Below, piece after piece: positions 51,369 to 61,132 of a DNA stretch of 64,000 nucleotides; position 1 is the first letter of the stretch; every line of letters begins with the position of its first letter. The translations under genes and the position numbers were made by a program. This DNA comes from an uncultured Treponema sp. (GTDB taxonomy: Bacteria > Spirochaetota > Spirochaetia > Treponematales > Treponemataceae), in contig ONPD01000012.1 in assembly GCA_900319625.1 (NCBI GenBank), forward strand, positions 36,502 to 100,501, in the 5' to 3' direction. The notes beneath the pieces are model-generated. The model saw only the letters and a program-made list of their open reading frames with translations. It was not told where the DNA came from and did not search any database.

Positions 51369-53270
51369 TCAGCTTACTTTCAGCGCTCTGATTGCATTCA
51401 AAACCGCAAGAATCATTACGCCTACATCGGCAAAAATCGCAATCCACATATTTGCAATTCCCAGGGCGCCTAAAAGAAGGCAGGCTGATTTTACGCCGAT
51501 AGAAAAGGTGATATTCTGACGTACAATTCTAAGACTGTGTTTTGAAATCTTAATTGCCTTTGCAATCTTGAGGGGATCGTCATCCATAATTACAATGTCG
51601 GCAGCCTCGATTGCGGCGTCACTTCCTATGGCACCCATTGCAATTCCTACATCAGAACGGGAAATTACAGGAGCATCGTTGATTCCGTCTCCGCAGAAGG
51701 CGGTATAGCCTCCATTTTTCAGCGCTTTCTGCTCTTCTATGATTTCTTCTATTTTTGAAACCTTGTCAGACGGCAAAAGCTCAGAGTAAACGTTGTCTAT
51801 TCCGATTTCTTCTGCAACGCTTTCTGCCGTTCGTTTTTCATCACCTGTCAGCATTACGGTTTTTGAAACGCCGGCCTTTTTCAGCTGGCTGATGGCTTCC
51901 TTAGAGTTTTTCTTGATTTTATCTGAAATTACGATATGCCCTGCATATTCGCTGTCAATTGCAAGGTGGATGATGGTCCCGCTTTTATGACATTCTTTAT
52001 ATTCAATATTCAGATGCTCCATCAGCTTTTTGTTTCCGGCAGCAACAGATTTTCCGTCTACGCTTGCAATGATTCCCATGCCGGAAAGCTCCTGAATGTC
52101 TTTTACGCGCTTTCTGTCCACTTCCTTGTTATGGGCATTTTGAAGGCTTTTACTGATAGGATGGCTTGATGCACATTCTGCAAGGGCTGCGTATTCAAGA
52201 AGTTTTTCGTCTTCTATTTTTGAGTGATGAATACCGCTTACTTCAAAGGTTCCGTGGGTCAGGGTTCCTGTCTTATCAAAAACTACTGTTGTTACTTTAG
52301 AAAGAGTTTCAAGGTAGTTAGAGCCTTTTACAAGGATTCCGTTGCGGCTGGCTCCTCCGATTCCTGCAAAGAAGGTTAGCGGAATGCTGATTACAAGGGC
52401 GCAGGGACAGCTGATTACAAGGAAGGTGAGGGCGCGGTAAAGCCAGGTCTGCCAGAGGGGAGCAGTGCCCAGTAAAAAGACGCGGATTACCGGCGGTAAA
52501 ATTGCGATTGCCAGGGCGCTGTAGCATACGAGAGGGGTGTAAACGCGGGCGAACTTTGAAATAAAGGCTTCTGATTTTGATTTTCTTGAAGTTGAATTTT
52601 CAACCAACTCCAGGATTTTTGAAACTGTTGATTCTGAAAATTCTTTTGTAGTGCGGATCTTTAGTACGCCTGTAAGATTTATACAGCCGCTGATAACTTC
52701 GTCATCTTTTGAAACGTCGCGGGGAAGACTTTCGCCTGTGAGGGCTGTAGTATTAAGTGACGAGTTGCCTTCTGTTACGATTCCGTCCAGCGGAATCTTT
52801 TCACCCGGCTGAACGATGATTATAGAACCAAGCTCAACCTGGTCTGGGGAAACTTTTTCAAGCTTTCCGTCTTTTTCAATATTTGCGTAATCGGGGCGGA
52901 TATCCATAAGGTTTGAAATATTCTTGCGGCTTTTTCCAACGGCAATGTTTTCAAAAAGCTCTCCAACCTGATAAAAAAGCATAACGGCAACGGCTTCTAC
53001 GTAGTCGCCGCTTTTTGTATAAAGGGCCAGGGCAAAGGCTCCCAGCGAAGCGATTGCCATCAGAAAGTTTTCATCAAATACCTGACGGTTGAGAATGCCC
53101 CGCCCGGCCTTTCTGAGAATGTCACCGCTTATTAATAGGTAGGCTGCAAAATAAAGGGCAAGTTTTACAAGGGAAGCAATTTTTGATTCAAAGGGAATAA
53201 AATGTAAAATCACAAGTGAAGAAAATGTTGTGATAATCCGCCATGTCATTTTTTTCTGTTTCTTTGTCAT
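51369..53270 (-). CDS. P1B-type heavy-metal ATPase, Zn/Cd/Pb type
   Basis: The 633-residue pump exports metal with ATP. It has the metal-site CPC (288-290, ISCPCALVIS), the phosphorylated Asp332 in DKTGTLTHG, SHP near 373, and GDGINDAPVISRSDVGIAMG. The last helices have NITFSIGVKSACLLLG and IFADVGVMILAVLNAIRAL, where the Lys and Asp-x-Gly are the marks of P1B-2 (Zn, Cd, Pb). The usual N-terminal metal domain is missing; it is encoded by the neighbouring HMA gene. AGGAGG lies six bases before ATG 53270. Confidence 0.92.
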   Translation of the reverse strand: MTKKQKKMTWRIITTFSSLVILHFIPFESKIASLVKLALYFAAYLLISGDILRKAGRGILNRQVFDENFLMAIASLGAFALALYTKSGDYVEAVAVMLFYQVGELFENIAVGKSRKNISNLMDIRPDYANIEKDGKLEKVSPDQVELGSIIIVQPGEKIPLDGIVTEGNSSLNTTALTGESLPRDVSKDDEVISGCINLTGVLKIRTTKEFSESTVSKILELVENSTSRKSKSEAFISKFARVYTPLVCYSALAIAILPPVIRVFLLGTAPLWQTWLYRALTFLVISCPCALVISIPLTFFAGIGGASRNGILVKGSNYLETLSKVTTVVFDKTGTLTHGTFEVSGIHHSKIEDEKLLEYAALAECASSHPISKSLQNAHNKEVDRKRVKDIQELSGMGIIASVDGKSVAAGNKKLMEHLNIEYKECHKSGTIIHLAIDSEYAGHIVISDKIKKNSKEAISQLKKAGVSKTVMLTGDEKRTAESVAEEIGIDNVYSELLPSDKVSKIEEIIEEQKALKNGGYTAFCGDGINDAPVISRSDVGIAMGAIGSDAAIEAADIVIMDDDPLKIAKAIKISKHSLRIVRQNITFSIGVKSACLLLGALGIANMWIAIFADVGVMILAVLNAIRALKVS

Positions 53271-53312
53271 AATTGCCTCCTGTGTAAGCCCGCCGGTCAG
53301 AGCGGGCAGTTT

Positions 53313-53531
53313 TTAGAATTCAATCTCACAATCCGGCTCTACCTTGCGGCAGGCTTTAAGAACGGACTTCATAACTGATTTTTCGTTGGCGCCGTCTGCA
53401 AACTCAACTTCCATTTTCTGGGTCATGTAGTTTACTGTAGCCGAAGTAACGCCCTCTGTCTTTTTTGCAGCTTCTTCCATTTTTGCGGCACAGTTAGCGC
53501 AGTCAACTTCGATTGAATATTTTTTTGTCAT
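53313..53531 (-). CDS. Small HMA-domain metal-binding protein
   Basis: The 72-residue protein starts at ATG 53531, with GGAG eight bases upstream; an earlier in-frame start at 53603 would cover the operator and promoter. It has the HMA fold with CANC (residues 11-14) as the metal site and the typical VTSATVNYMTQKMEVEF. It would carry or present metal to the ATPase downstream, 42 bases away, standing in for the missing N-terminal domain. Confidence 0.9.
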   Translation of the reverse strand: MTKKYSIEVDCANCAAKMEEAAKKTEGVTSATVNYMTQKMEVEFADGANEKSVMKSVLKACRKVEPDCEIEF

Positions 53532-53547
53532 ATTTCTATCTCCTAAT

Positions 53548-53563
53548 TTAAACATTTGTTTAA
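53548..53563 (-). promoter_or_regulatory. Palindromic operator of the metal-export operon
   Basis: TTAAACA-TT-TGTTTAA is a perfect 7-bp inverted repeat with a two-base spacer, 17 bases before the HMA gene start. ArsR/SmtB proteins bind repeats of this kind. Upstream on the minus strand TTTACA and TTTATA boxes with 17-base spacing place it near the transcription start, where it would block transcription. Confidence 0.65.
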
Positions 53564-53662
53564 TCTTTATAAAAAGAATATAATTCAAAGTGTAAATCCG
53601 CAAGTTTTTGCCGCAAGAAATTTCTTTTTGGAATATTATTATTTCTGTTTGGGATGGTTTTT

Positions 53663-54415
53663 ATGGAAAATCTGATTCACAGTCACGACGAGTATTTTAA
53701 GCTGGATTTTTTGTGTTCCGAGCTTTCAAAGGATAAGGAGTTTGCTGTTGTTTCTGATATTTTTGCCCTGCTTGCAGATTCTACCCGCCTGAAAATCTTC
53801 TGGCTTTTGTGCCACTCAAAGGAATGTGTGCTTAATATTGCCCGGGTTATGAAAATGACCATGCCGGCGGTTTCTCATCATCTTAGGCTCTTGAAAGACA
53901 GCGGTCTTATTGAATGTTACCGCGACGGAAAGGAAGTTTTTTACACGGCAGTTGAAAATGAAAGGGGGAAAATCCTTCACGGAATAATTGAAAAGCTTAT
54001 GGTAATGACCTGCCCGGATTTTAAGATTGAGCACGAATCGATAAACGAAAAGTCCGAATATCTTGAAAATCAGGTTGAAACGATAAAAGGCGTTCACGAT
54101 TATTTGCTGAGAAATATCTCCCGCCGCATTACTATAGAAGACCTTGCACATCAGTTTGCCATGAACACGACCACTCTGAAAACTGTTTTTAAGGATGTTT
54201 ACGGAACTTCGCTTGCGGCTCACATCAAAATGCATAGAATGGAAGAAGCTGCCCGGCTTTTGAAGGAAACTGACAAGAATATAAACGACATTGCTCAGAG
54301 TGTGGGCTACGAAAGTCAGAGCAAGTTCAGCGCAGTATTTAAGGAATTTTATAAGGTGACGCCGGCGGAGTTCAGGCGAAGCGGGGGAATTGAAAAAAAT
54401 CGCTTTTCTGTTTAG
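53663..54415 (+). CDS. ArsR-AraC fusion transcriptional regulator
   Basis: The protein (250 residues from ATG 53663; ATG 53654 is also in frame) has an ArsR-type wHTH at about 33-105 (LADSTRLKIFWLL, MKMTMPAVSHHLRLLKDSGLIECYRDGKEVFY) and an AraC-type double HTH at about 150-245 (ITIEDLAHQFAMNTTTLKTVF, INDIAQSVGYESQSKFSAVFKEFYKVTPAEFR). Candidate metal ligands include Cys in KECVLN and CPDFKIEH, and His in IHSHDEYF. It faces the metal-export operon, so metal-dependent control is likely. The double DNA-binding design is unusual. Confidence 0.85.
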   Translation: MENLIHSHDEYFKLDFLCSELSKDKEFAVVSDIFALLADSTRLKIFWLLCHSKECVLNIARVMKMTMPAVSHHLRLLKDSGLIECYRDGKEVFYTAVENERGKILHGIIEKLMVMTCPDFKIEHESINEKSEYLENQVETIKGVHDYLLRNISRRITIEDLAHQFAMNTTTLKTVFKDVYGTSLAAHIKMHRMEEAARLLKETDKNINDIAQSVGYESQSKFSAVFKEFYKVTPAEFRRSGGIEKNRFSV

Positions 54416-54425
54416 TATGCATTTG

Positions 54426-56021
54426 ATGAAAAAAATTGAGATTCTTGATTCGACTTTGCGTGATGGTGCGCAGGGCGAGGGCATTAGTTATTCGGTTCAG
54501 GATAAAATCCACATCTGTCAGACTCTGGACGAGCTGGGAATCGGCTATATTGAGGCCGGAAATCCTGGAAGTAACCCTAAAGACATGGAATTTTTCCAGG
54601 AAATGAAGAAGATAGAGCTTAAGACTGCAAAGCTTTGCGCCTTTGGTTCGACCCGCCGCAAGGATATTAAGTGTGCGGAAGATTCTAACTTGCAGAGCCT
54701 GCTTGCTGCGGGAACTGATTACGTTGTAATTTTCGGTAAGACCTGGGATTTTCAGGTTACCGATATTATCAAAACTACGCTCGAAGAAAATCTTAATATG
54801 ATTCGCGAAACCTGCGAGTTCCTGCGCGAAAACGGACGCAGGGTTTTCTATGACGCTGAGCATTTCTTTACAGCTTACCAGCAGTGCCATGACTACGCTT
54901 TTAAGACTTTGCAGGCGGCCGTTGACGGCGGTGCTGAAGTTCTCTGCCTTTGCGAAACCAAGGGCGGCTTTATGATTGATGAACTTCGCGAGGCTGTAAA
55001 AGACGTTGTAAAGACCTTTGGAAGTAGGGTAAAAATCGGTATTCACACTCATAATGATTCGGGACTTGCAGTTGCAAACAGCCTTGTTGCCGTAACTGAA
55101 GGTGCAGTTCATGTTCAGGGCGTTCTTCTTGGCTTTGGTGAACGCACTGGTAACGCAAATCTTTCTACTATTATTCCTGATTTACAGCTTAAGATGGGAT
55201 ACGAATGTATTCCGGAAGAAAATATCAAAAATCTTACTTCGATTTGTAAGCGGGTAAGTGAAATTACAAACGTCAGCCTGAATTCCCAGCTTCCTTATGT
55301 TGGGGCCAGCGCTTTTGCCCACAAGGCCGGCATGCACATCGACGCGGTTCTTAAAAATCCATCGGCTTACGAGCATATTTCACCGGAAACTGTCGGTAAC
55401 AGCCGCGTCTTCCTTATGAGCGAGGTTGCGGGCCGCAGTACAATCATCGAAAAGATTCAGAAGTTTGCGCCTCACGTGCAGAAATCTGACCCGATTGTAA
55501 AAGACATCATCGCAAAGATGAAAGAGCTTGAAATGAACGGCTATCAGTTTGAAGGTGCGGACGGCTCTTTTGAACTTATGGTTCGAAAAATGCTGGCCCA
55601 GTATCAGCCATTCTTTAAGCTTCACTACTATCAGACTAACGGTTCTAACCCAAGGCCGGAAGAAGGCGTTGCATCCTGCGCTCAGATAAAGGTTGAAGTT
55701 GACGGCCAGATTGAAATTACAGCGGGCGAGGGCGACGGTCCTGTAAACGCTCTGGATATTGCCCTTCGTAAGGCTCTGGAACGCTTCTATCCTGCTGTAA
55801 GCCGCATCCGCCTTGTGGACTTTAAGGTTCGCGTTCTGGACGGAAAGTCTGCAACCGCATCTAAGGTTCGCGTAATCATCGAAAGTACCGACGGCGAAGC
55901 CAGCTGGACAACTGTTGGCGTTTCGGGCGACTTGATTGAAGCCTGCTGGATTGCCCTCAGCGATTCTTTTGAGTACAAACTGATTCGGGATATTGAGAAG
56001 AGATATAAAAGATTGAGTTAG
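54426..56021 (+). CDS. cimA: (R)-Citramalate synthase
   Basis: The 531-residue enzyme condenses pyruvate and acetyl-CoA to citramalate, an entry to isoleucine without threonine. It starts MKKIEILDSTLRDGAQGEG; ATG 54417 is an alternative. Motifs are LDSTLRDGAQ, YIEAGNPGSNPKD, the metal-binding GIHTHNDSGLAVANS near residue 210, and GERTGNANLSTI. A LeuA-type allosteric domain (about 390-520) is present. The GNPGSNPKD motif resembles the CimA/LeuA2 group more than isopropylmalate synthase. LeuB follows, which also works in the citramalate path. Confidence 0.88.
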   Translation: MKKIEILDSTLRDGAQGEGISYSVQDKIHICQTLDELGIGYIEAGNPGSNPKDMEFFQEMKKIELKTAKLCAFGSTRRKDIKCAEDSNLQSLLAAGTDYVVIFGKTWDFQVTDIIKTTLEENLNMIRETCEFLRENGRRVFYDAEHFFTAYQQCHDYAFKTLQAAVDGGAEVLCLCETKGGFMIDELREAVKDVVKTFGSRVKIGIHTHNDSGLAVANSLVAVTEGAVHVQGVLLGFGERTGNANLSTIIPDLQLKMGYECIPEENIKNLTSICKRVSEITNVSLNSQLPYVGASAFAHKAGMHIDAVLKNPSAYEHISPETVGNSRVFLMSEVAGRSTIIEKIQKFAPHVQKSDPIVKDIIAKMKELEMNGYQFEGADGSFELMVRKMLAQYQPFFKLHYYQTNGSNPRPEEGVASCAQIKVEVDGQIEITAGEGDGPVNALDIALRKALERFYPAVSRIRLVDFKVRVLDGKSATASKVRVIIESTDGEASWTTVGVSGDLIEACWIALSDSFEYKLIRDIEKRYKRLS

Positions 56022-56087
56022 CGGGCGTTGCGGGCGGCGTTTGAGCCCGCAGAGAGGGTAGCGTAAGACAGCTTGCTGGCTGAAGCG
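56022..56087 (+). repeat. GC-rich intergenic repeat, family C copy 1
   Basis: After the cimA stop comes GCGGGCGTTGCGGGCGG, GAGGGTAGCG and GCGAGG, a pattern shared with 61140-61207. It is GC-rich against the A/T-rich surroundings and ends in the terminator hairpin. Confidence 0.6.
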
Positions 56088-56112
56088 AGGGGGAGACTTC
56101 CCCCTTTTTTTT
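56088..56112 (+). terminator. Rho-independent terminator after cimA
   Basis: AGGGGGA / TCCCCCT (56088-56094 with 56099-56105) with loop GACT is followed by a T8 run. It separates cimA from leuB, so leuB has its own promoter or uses read-through. Confidence 0.85.
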
Positions 56113-56213
56113 ATATGCTTGACCAAACTTAAAATCTTAAGTATAACTAAAGAGAATTAAATATTATTAAACTTTGCGGGCGGTCAGAGGCTTGCAGAGT
56201 GGGAGTTGTACTT

Positions 56214-57305
56214 ATGGAAAAGACTATTGCCCTTATTCCTGGTGATGGAATTGGACCGGACGTTGTAGCTGAGGCTGTAAACGTTCTTAACGCTATTGCA
56301 AAAAAATATAATCATACCTGGATTTACAAGGATGTAATTGCCGGTGGCCGCGCTATCGATATGTTCAAAAATCCTCTTCCAAAAGATCAGCTTGATATTT
56401 GTCTGCGCGCTGACTCTGTTTTGCTTGGTGCTGTTGGCGGTCCAAAATGGGATAACGTTGATCCTTCTATCCGCCCTGAAAAAGCCCTGCTTGGACTTCG
56501 CGGTGGTATGAAAGTTTATGCTAACCTTCGCCCTGCTGTTATGTTCCCTCAGCTTAAGGCTGCATGTCCTCTTAAAGATGAAATCGTTGGTGACGGTCTG
56601 GATATTTTGATTGTTCGCGAGCTTACTGGTGGTATTTACTTTGGGGAGCGCGGATTTGCTTCTGACGGTCGTTCTGCTTACGATACAGAAAAATATTCAT
56701 GGGAAGAAATTGAGCGCATTGTCCGCCTTGGTTTTGAAGCTGCAAAAGGCCGCCGCAAGATTCTGACTGTTGTTGATAAGGCTAACATTTTGAACACAAG
56801 CCGCCTCTGGCGTTCAGTTGCAGAAAGCGTAAAACCTGAATACCCTGATGTAGAACTCAACTACCTTTACATCGACAATGCCGCTATGCAGCTTGTTCGC
56901 AATCCTAAACAGTTTGACGTTATTGCAACTTCAAATATGTTCGGTGATATCCTTTCTGATGAAGCTTCGCAGATTACAGGTTCTATCGGTATGCTGGCTT
57001 CTGCTTCTTTGGGTAACGGAAAGGGACCTGGACTTTACGAGCCAATTCACGGTTCCGCTCCTGATATTGCAGGCAAGAACCTGGCTAATCCTCTTGCAAC
57101 AATTCTTTCTGCTGCAATGATGCTCCGCTATGACTTTAAGCTTGAAGAAGAAGCAAAATCAATTGAAAATGCCGTTCAGGAAGTTTTGAATGAAGGCTAC
57201 AGAACTGGCGACATTGCCGGTGCTGACCGCGACGCAGTTAAAGCTGCCGGAAAGCTTGTCGGCACTAAAGAGATGGGTAAACTTGTTGTTGAGCACCTTA
57301 AATAG
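56214..57305 (+). CDS. leuB: 3-Isopropylmalate dehydrogenase
   Basis: The 363-residue enzyme oxidises 3-isopropylmalate (and methylmalate in the citramalate route) with NAD. Start ATG 56214 has GGGAG nine bases upstream; an in-frame GTG at 56199 is less likely. Motifs are [17 protein letters not shown], the [13 protein letters not shown] loop near residue 130, [14 protein letters not shown] near 185, [23 protein letters not shown] near 240 and [17 protein letters not shown]. It overlaps the SulP gene by eight bases at the end. Confidence 0.95.
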   Translation: MEKTIALIPGDGIGPDVVAEAVNVLNAIAKKYNHTWIYKDVIAGGRAIDMFKNPLPKDQLDICLRADSVLLGAVGGPKWDNVDPSIRPEKALLGLRGGMKVYANLRPAVMFPQLKAACPLKDEIVGDGLDILIVRELTGGIYFGERGFASDGRSAYDTEKYSWEEIERIVRLGFEAAKGRRKILTVVDKANILNTSRLWRSVAESVKPEYPDVELNYLYIDNAAMQLVRNPKQFDVIATSNMFGDILSDEASQITGSIGMLASASLGNGKGPGLYEPIHGSAPDIAGKNLANPLATILSAAMMLRYDFKLEEEAKSIENAVQEVLNEGYRTGDIAGADRDAVKAAGKLVGTKEMGKLVVEHLK

Positions 57306-59271
57306 TTTTTGAGGCCTTTTCCATTTCACTTATTATTTCTGCCACCTGCTTAGCCATTTCCGGGTTCAGCATGGCAAGTTCTTCGAAGTAGATTTCCTGC
57401 TCCAGTTCCATCTGTTCGGACTGGGGCATTATTTTTGCCAGATTGGCAAGTATGGCTTCGCTTTCTGCACCGTAGGTCCATTCAATTTCGGCAATGTGCT
57501 CGGTGTATTCGTTTTTTTCGTAGGTGGAAAAATCAGGATTATAAAGAGTTTCTTCAATTTTGTGCTTGATTTCTTCTTTTCTGCTTTCAACATCGTCGGC
57601 GCTGTAGGGCGGGCGGAAGCCTGAATCGCGGAGGGCATAAAGGATGCGGGGGCGGACGGCTTTTTCTTCTATCAGTTTACGGGCGCCAAGAGTACGCAGC
57701 TGGTCATTTACGTGGGAAGCGTGTCCTGCCAGGAAAAACTTCACGTCCCGGGCGCAAAGCTTTTCGTATAAAGAAAGAAGTCTTTCTGCGGCGCTTGCAT
57801 CTACGCTGATAATTCCGCTTGAATCAACAATAACGGTGTCTACAGGCTCTGTGCGCCAGTCTGCCTCCAGGGATTTTAATATATCCTCGCAGAACTGTTC
57901 GATGTTTGCATAAAAAAGCGGGGCTGAAAATCTATAGAGGACGAGTCCTTTCAAGGCCTGGGCCTGGCTGTTTCTCCTTGTCAAAGAATAATAGCCCTTA
58001 ATTCCCGGAACAATTCCAAGAAAATCAGTTGCGGGTTTTGAAAGGCGGAAGATAAAAGTCACTGTTGAAAGCAGAAAGCCCACAATTACGCCGTAAATTG
58101 TTCCCAAAAATAAAACTGCAAAAAAGGCGGCGTAAAAAATCAGAAATTCCATGCGGTCGAATTTTTTTAAGCGGTGGGCCAGGGAAAATTCAAGCGTTCC
58201 TGTAAGGGCGGAAATTACAATGCCTGTTAAAACCGGCAGGGGCAGATAGGAAATAAAGCCTGTCCCGAAAAGCAGAATCAAAGCCATGGTAAGGCTGGCG
58301 GTCACGGACATAAGCTGACTTTTTACGCCAAACTGGTCTGCGATTCCGCTTCTTGAAATGCTTCCGTTTATCGGGCAGCAGCCTGTCAGTCCCGCAGAAA
58401 GATTTCCCAAAGCGTAGGCAAGAACTTCCCGGCGGGAATTGATTTTTTCTCCGTATTTTCTGGAAAGGTTTGTTGTTGCAAGAAGCGTTTCCGATAAAAT
58501 CACAAGAGCAAGGGTAAGGGAAGTAATGAAAATTTCAGCAATATGCTTTTCTTCTATATAATTTACATCCGGCAGCGCAAGCGAAGGAAGCCCGGCCTTT
58601 ACCGCCGGCAGGGTCGCAATTCCAAGCGGGCGAAGTTTGTCTTCCCACTTGCAGAAAACTGCTGCCCCCGCAAACATCAAAAGGGCCTGCATTGGAATTT
58701 TAGGACAGAATTTTCGGCAGACAATCAGCAGGGTAATCGTTCCAAGGCCCAGAGCCAGCGATGGAAGATTCATAAATTTTCCTTCTTCAAAAATATGTCG
58801 CAAAAGTTCAATCACTTCGCCGTGAGCCGCTCTGCCCCCAAAAAGCTTTGGTACCTGCATCAGAATAATTGTCGTAGAAATTCCGCTGATAAAACCTCCC
58901 ATCACCGCCTGCGAAATAAAAGTGATGATTCTATCCGCCCGGATAAAATAAAAAAGCAGAAGCCAGAGTGAAACAAGCAGGGTAAGAAGAGGAATGATAT
59001 GGCTTGCCGCGGCAGATTCGAAGCCTATCCCTAGTGTGGCAATCATTCCGCCGACAATGGCAGCGGGCGCCGCGTCAACTCCGAATACAAAGCGGGGGCT
59101 GGTACTTACAAAAGCAAAAATCAAAATTGGAAGCAGGGAGCCGTAGAGTCCGTAAACTACCGGCAGTCCCGCCACCGAAGCATATCCCATACTGATTGGA
59201 ATGGAAACCAGCGCAATAATTACGCCGATGAAGGCGTCGTGAACAGCGTCTTTAATAGAAGGAATCTGCAT
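57298..59271 (-). CDS. SulP-family anion transporter with STAS domain and C-terminal extension
   Basis: The 657-residue protein has a membrane domain (about 1-415, [22 protein letters not shown] and [14 protein letters not shown]) and a cytoplasmic STAS domain (about 445-555; [40 protein letters not shown]). A further acidic, helical tail of about 95 residues follows, which standard SulP proteins lack. SulP carriers move sulfate, bicarbonate or dicarboxylates; the substrate is not set by sequence. TATACT lies six bases before ATG 59271, suggesting a leaderless start, divergent from the fab operon. Confidence 0.88.
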   Translation of the reverse strand: MQIPSIKDAVHDAFIGVIIALVSIPISMGYASVAGLPVVYGLYGSLLPILIFAFVSTSPRFVFGVDAAPAAIVGGMIATLGIGFESAAASHIIPLLTLLVSLWLLLFYFIRADRIITFISQAVMGGFISGISTTIILMQVPKLFGGRAAHGEVIELLRHIFEEGKFMNLPSLALGLGTITLLIVCRKFCPKIPMQALLMFAGAAVFCKWEDKLRPLGIATLPAVKAGLPSLALPDVNYIEEKHIAEIFITSLTLALVILSETLLATTNLSRKYGEKINSRREVLAYALGNLSAGLTGCCPINGSISRSGIADQFGVKSQLMSVTASLTMALILLFGTGFISYLPLPVLTGIVISALTGTLEFSLAHRLKKFDRMEFLIFYAAFFAVLFLGTIYGVIVGFLLSTVTFIFRLSKPATDFLGIVPGIKGYYSLTRRNSQAQALKGLVLYRFSAPLFYANIEQFCEDILKSLEADWRTEPVDTVIVDSSGIISVDASAAERLLSLYEKLCARDVKFFLAGHASHVNDQLRTLGARKLIEEKAVRPRILYALRDSGFRPPYSADDVESRKEEIKHKIEETLYNPDFSTYEKNEYTEHIAEIEWTYGAESEAILANLAKIMPQSEQMELEQEIYFEELAMLNPEMAKQVAEIISEMEKASKTI

Positions 59272-59320
59272 AGGTCAAGTATAACATTGGATTTGTGATA
59301 AATGAATTAAATTCTTGTGG

Positions 59321-59349
59321 TTGACACTTTTTACAATTTTGTCTATTCT
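59321..59349 (+). promoter_or_regulatory. Promoter of the fab operon
   Basis: A perfect TTGACA (59321-59326), 17-base spacer, TATTCT (59344-59349). The start should be near 59356, within the palindrome that follows. A GGGGGAT ribosome site precedes fabD. Confidence 0.75.
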
Positions 59350-59352
59350 CTT

Positions 59353-59379
59353 AATGACATTTTTATAAAAAGTGTCATT
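59353..59379 (+). promoter_or_regulatory. Near-perfect 27-base palindrome over the fab transcription start
   Basis: AATGACATTTTT and AAAAAGTGTCATT pair over 12 bp with one T-G position. A third half-site TGACACTTTTTA overlaps the -35 box at 59322-59333. The layout fits a repressor site for fatty-acid synthesis. It is not the FapR or FabT consensus known to me. Confidence 0.65.
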
Positions 59380-59407
59380 TTGATTTAGTACATTATGGGG
59401 GATATAT

Positions 59408-60367
59408 ATGAAGAAATATGCTTTTTTGTTTCCGGGACAGGGTGCACAGGTTCCAGGTATGATTAAAGATCTTTGCGACGCTTATCCTGAAGCACGCAAG
59501 GTTGTAGACGAAGTTACAAAAATCACAGGCGTAGATATGCCAAAACTCCTCTGGGAATCTGAACAGGCTGAACTCAGCCGCAGCGATAACTCTCAGCTTG
59601 CAATCACAACAGCTTCCCTTGCCGTTATGGAAGTTCTTAAAACAAAGGGAATTGAGCCTTCTGCCGCTATGGGCTTCAGCCTTGGCGAATTCCCGGCTTT
59701 GTATGCCGCAGGCGTACTCAGCTTTGAAGATGTAATTAAAGTTGTTCGCCAGCGCGGACTTATCATGCAGGAAACCTGCGAAAATATTGCAAAGGCAAAC
59801 GAAGGCCATGCTCCTGGAATGACAGCCGTTATCGGACTCAGCCAGGAACAGGTTGCTGAAATTGCAAAGAAAATCCCTGACGCTTATGCTGCAAACCTCA
59901 ACTCTTCTGTTCAGACTGTAGTAAGCGGAACTTTTGATGCCCTTACAGCTGTTGAAGTTGCCGCAAAGGAAGCTGGTGCCCGCCGTGCCCTCCGCCTTCA
60001 GGTTGCTGGACCTTTCCACAGCCCACTTATGCAGGAAGCTGCTGATAATTTTGAAAAGGCAATTGCAGACGTTACTTTCAACTCACCTTCTAAAAAACTT
60101 TTCAGCAACGTTACTGGTAAGGAAGCTACAGACGGTGCAGAAATCAAAAAGAATGCCGTTCTTCATCTTACAAACCCAGTTCGCTGGACAGACGAAGAAA
60201 AAGTTCTCTTTGACATGATGGAAGCAGACAAAGATAACGAATGGACTTTGATTGAACCTGGTGTTGGTAAAGTTCTTGCAGGCCTCTGGGCAAAAACTGA
60301 CTACGCAGAAAAATATACCTGCGCACCGGTAAACTCGGTTGAAACTCTTGATGCTTTGAACGCATAA
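59408..60367 (+). CDS. fabD: Malonyl-CoA:ACP transacylase
   Basis: The 319-residue enzyme moves malonyl groups to acyl carrier protein, cytoplasmic step one of fatty-acid elongation. Motifs are FLFPGQGAQVPGM, the Ser nucleophile in GFSLGEFPALYAAGVLSF near residue 91, RGLIMQE, and the catalytic His in VAGPFHSPLM near 203. Length is normal. GGGGG lies eight bases before ATG 59408. Confidence 0.96.
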   Translation: MKKYAFLFPGQGAQVPGMIKDLCDAYPEARKVVDEVTKITGVDMPKLLWESEQAELSRSDNSQLAITTASLAVMEVLKTKGIEPSAAMGFSLGEFPALYAAGVLSFEDVIKVVRQRGLIMQETCENIAKANEGHAPGMTAVIGLSQEQVAEIAKKIPDAYAANLNSSVQTVVSGTFDALTAVEVAAKEAGARRALRLQVAGPFHSPLMQEAADNFEKAIADVTFNSPSKKLFSNVTGKEATDGAEIKKNAVLHLTNPVRWTDEEKVLFDMMEADKDNEWTLIEPGVGKVLAGLWAKTDYAEKYTCAPVNSVETLDALNA

Positions 60368-60377
60368 GGTGGAAATA

Positions 60378-61127
60378 ATGGGACTTTTAAATAACAAAAA
60401 AGCACTTGTTACAGGTTCAAGCCGCGGAATCGGACGTAAAATTGTTGAAGAATTCCTTAAAAACGGTGCTGAGGTTTGGGGACTCTGCTCTAAGCCTTCT
60501 GCCGCTAAAGCTGAACTCGAAGAAATTGCAAAAGCAAACGGAACAAGCTTTCACGAAATCTGTGCAAATGTTGGCGATGCAGCTCAGCTTACAGAAGTTG
60601 TAACAGCCGCTGTAACAGAAGCCGGCAGCTTTGACGTACTTGTAAATAACGCCGGAATCACCCGCGACGGTCTTTCTTTCCGTATGAAGATGGAAGACTG
60701 GCAGAATGTTTTGAACGTAAACCTTACAGGTGCCTTTGTAATCACACAGATTGTTTCAAACGCAATGCTCAAGGCAAAACGCGGCGGTTCAATCATCAAT
60801 ATGAGCTCGATTGTAGGCGTTCACGGCCAGGGCGGCCAGGTAAACTACGCTGCTTCTAAGGGCGGACTTATTGCCTACTCAAAGTCTCTTGCAAAAGAAG
60901 TCGGCAGCCGCGGAATCCGCGTAAACTGCATTGCACCGGGCTTTATTGAAACAGACATGACAGCCGTTCTCAAAGAAGATTTGAAAAAATCAATGATAGA
61001 CGCTGTTCCTCTTAAAAGAGCCGGCCAGACAGAAGACATCGCAAATGCGGCCCTCTTCCTGGCAAGCGATATGTCAACTTACATTACCGGCCAGGTACTG
61101 GGTGTTGATGGGGGAATGGGTGCCTAA
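60378..61127 (+). CDS. fabG: 3-Oxoacyl-ACP reductase
   Basis: The 249-residue SDR reduces the 3-keto group with NADPH. Motifs are ALVTGSSRGIG, VNNAGITRD, Ser of MSSIVGVHGQGGQ and Tyr-Lys of NYAASKGGLIAY, and IAPGFIETDMT. ATG 60378 has AAGGTGG upstream; an in-frame GTG at 60369 lies within that site. It starts 10 bases after fabD. Confidence 0.95.
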   Translation: MGLLNNKKALVTGSSRGIGRKIVEEFLKNGAEVWGLCSKPSAAKAELEEIAKANGTSFHEICANVGDAAQLTEVVTAAVTEAGSFDVLVNNAGITRDGLSFRMKMEDWQNVLNVNLTGAFVITQIVSNAMLKAKRGGSIINMSSIVGVHGQGGQVNYAASKGGLIAYSKSLAKEVGSRGIRVNCIAPGFIETDMTAVLKEDLKKSMIDAVPLKRAGQTEDIANAALFLASDMSTYITGQVLGVDGGMGA

Positions 61128-61132
61128 AATAG

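Noticed and set aside
55380..56126. 248-codon open frame antisense to citramalate synthase
   Set aside because: It has no family marks and no start signal; the sense gene explains the region fully.
59393..60019. 208-codon open frame antisense to fabD
   Set aside because: It is a shadow of fabD, with composition unlike neighbouring real proteins and no ribosome site.
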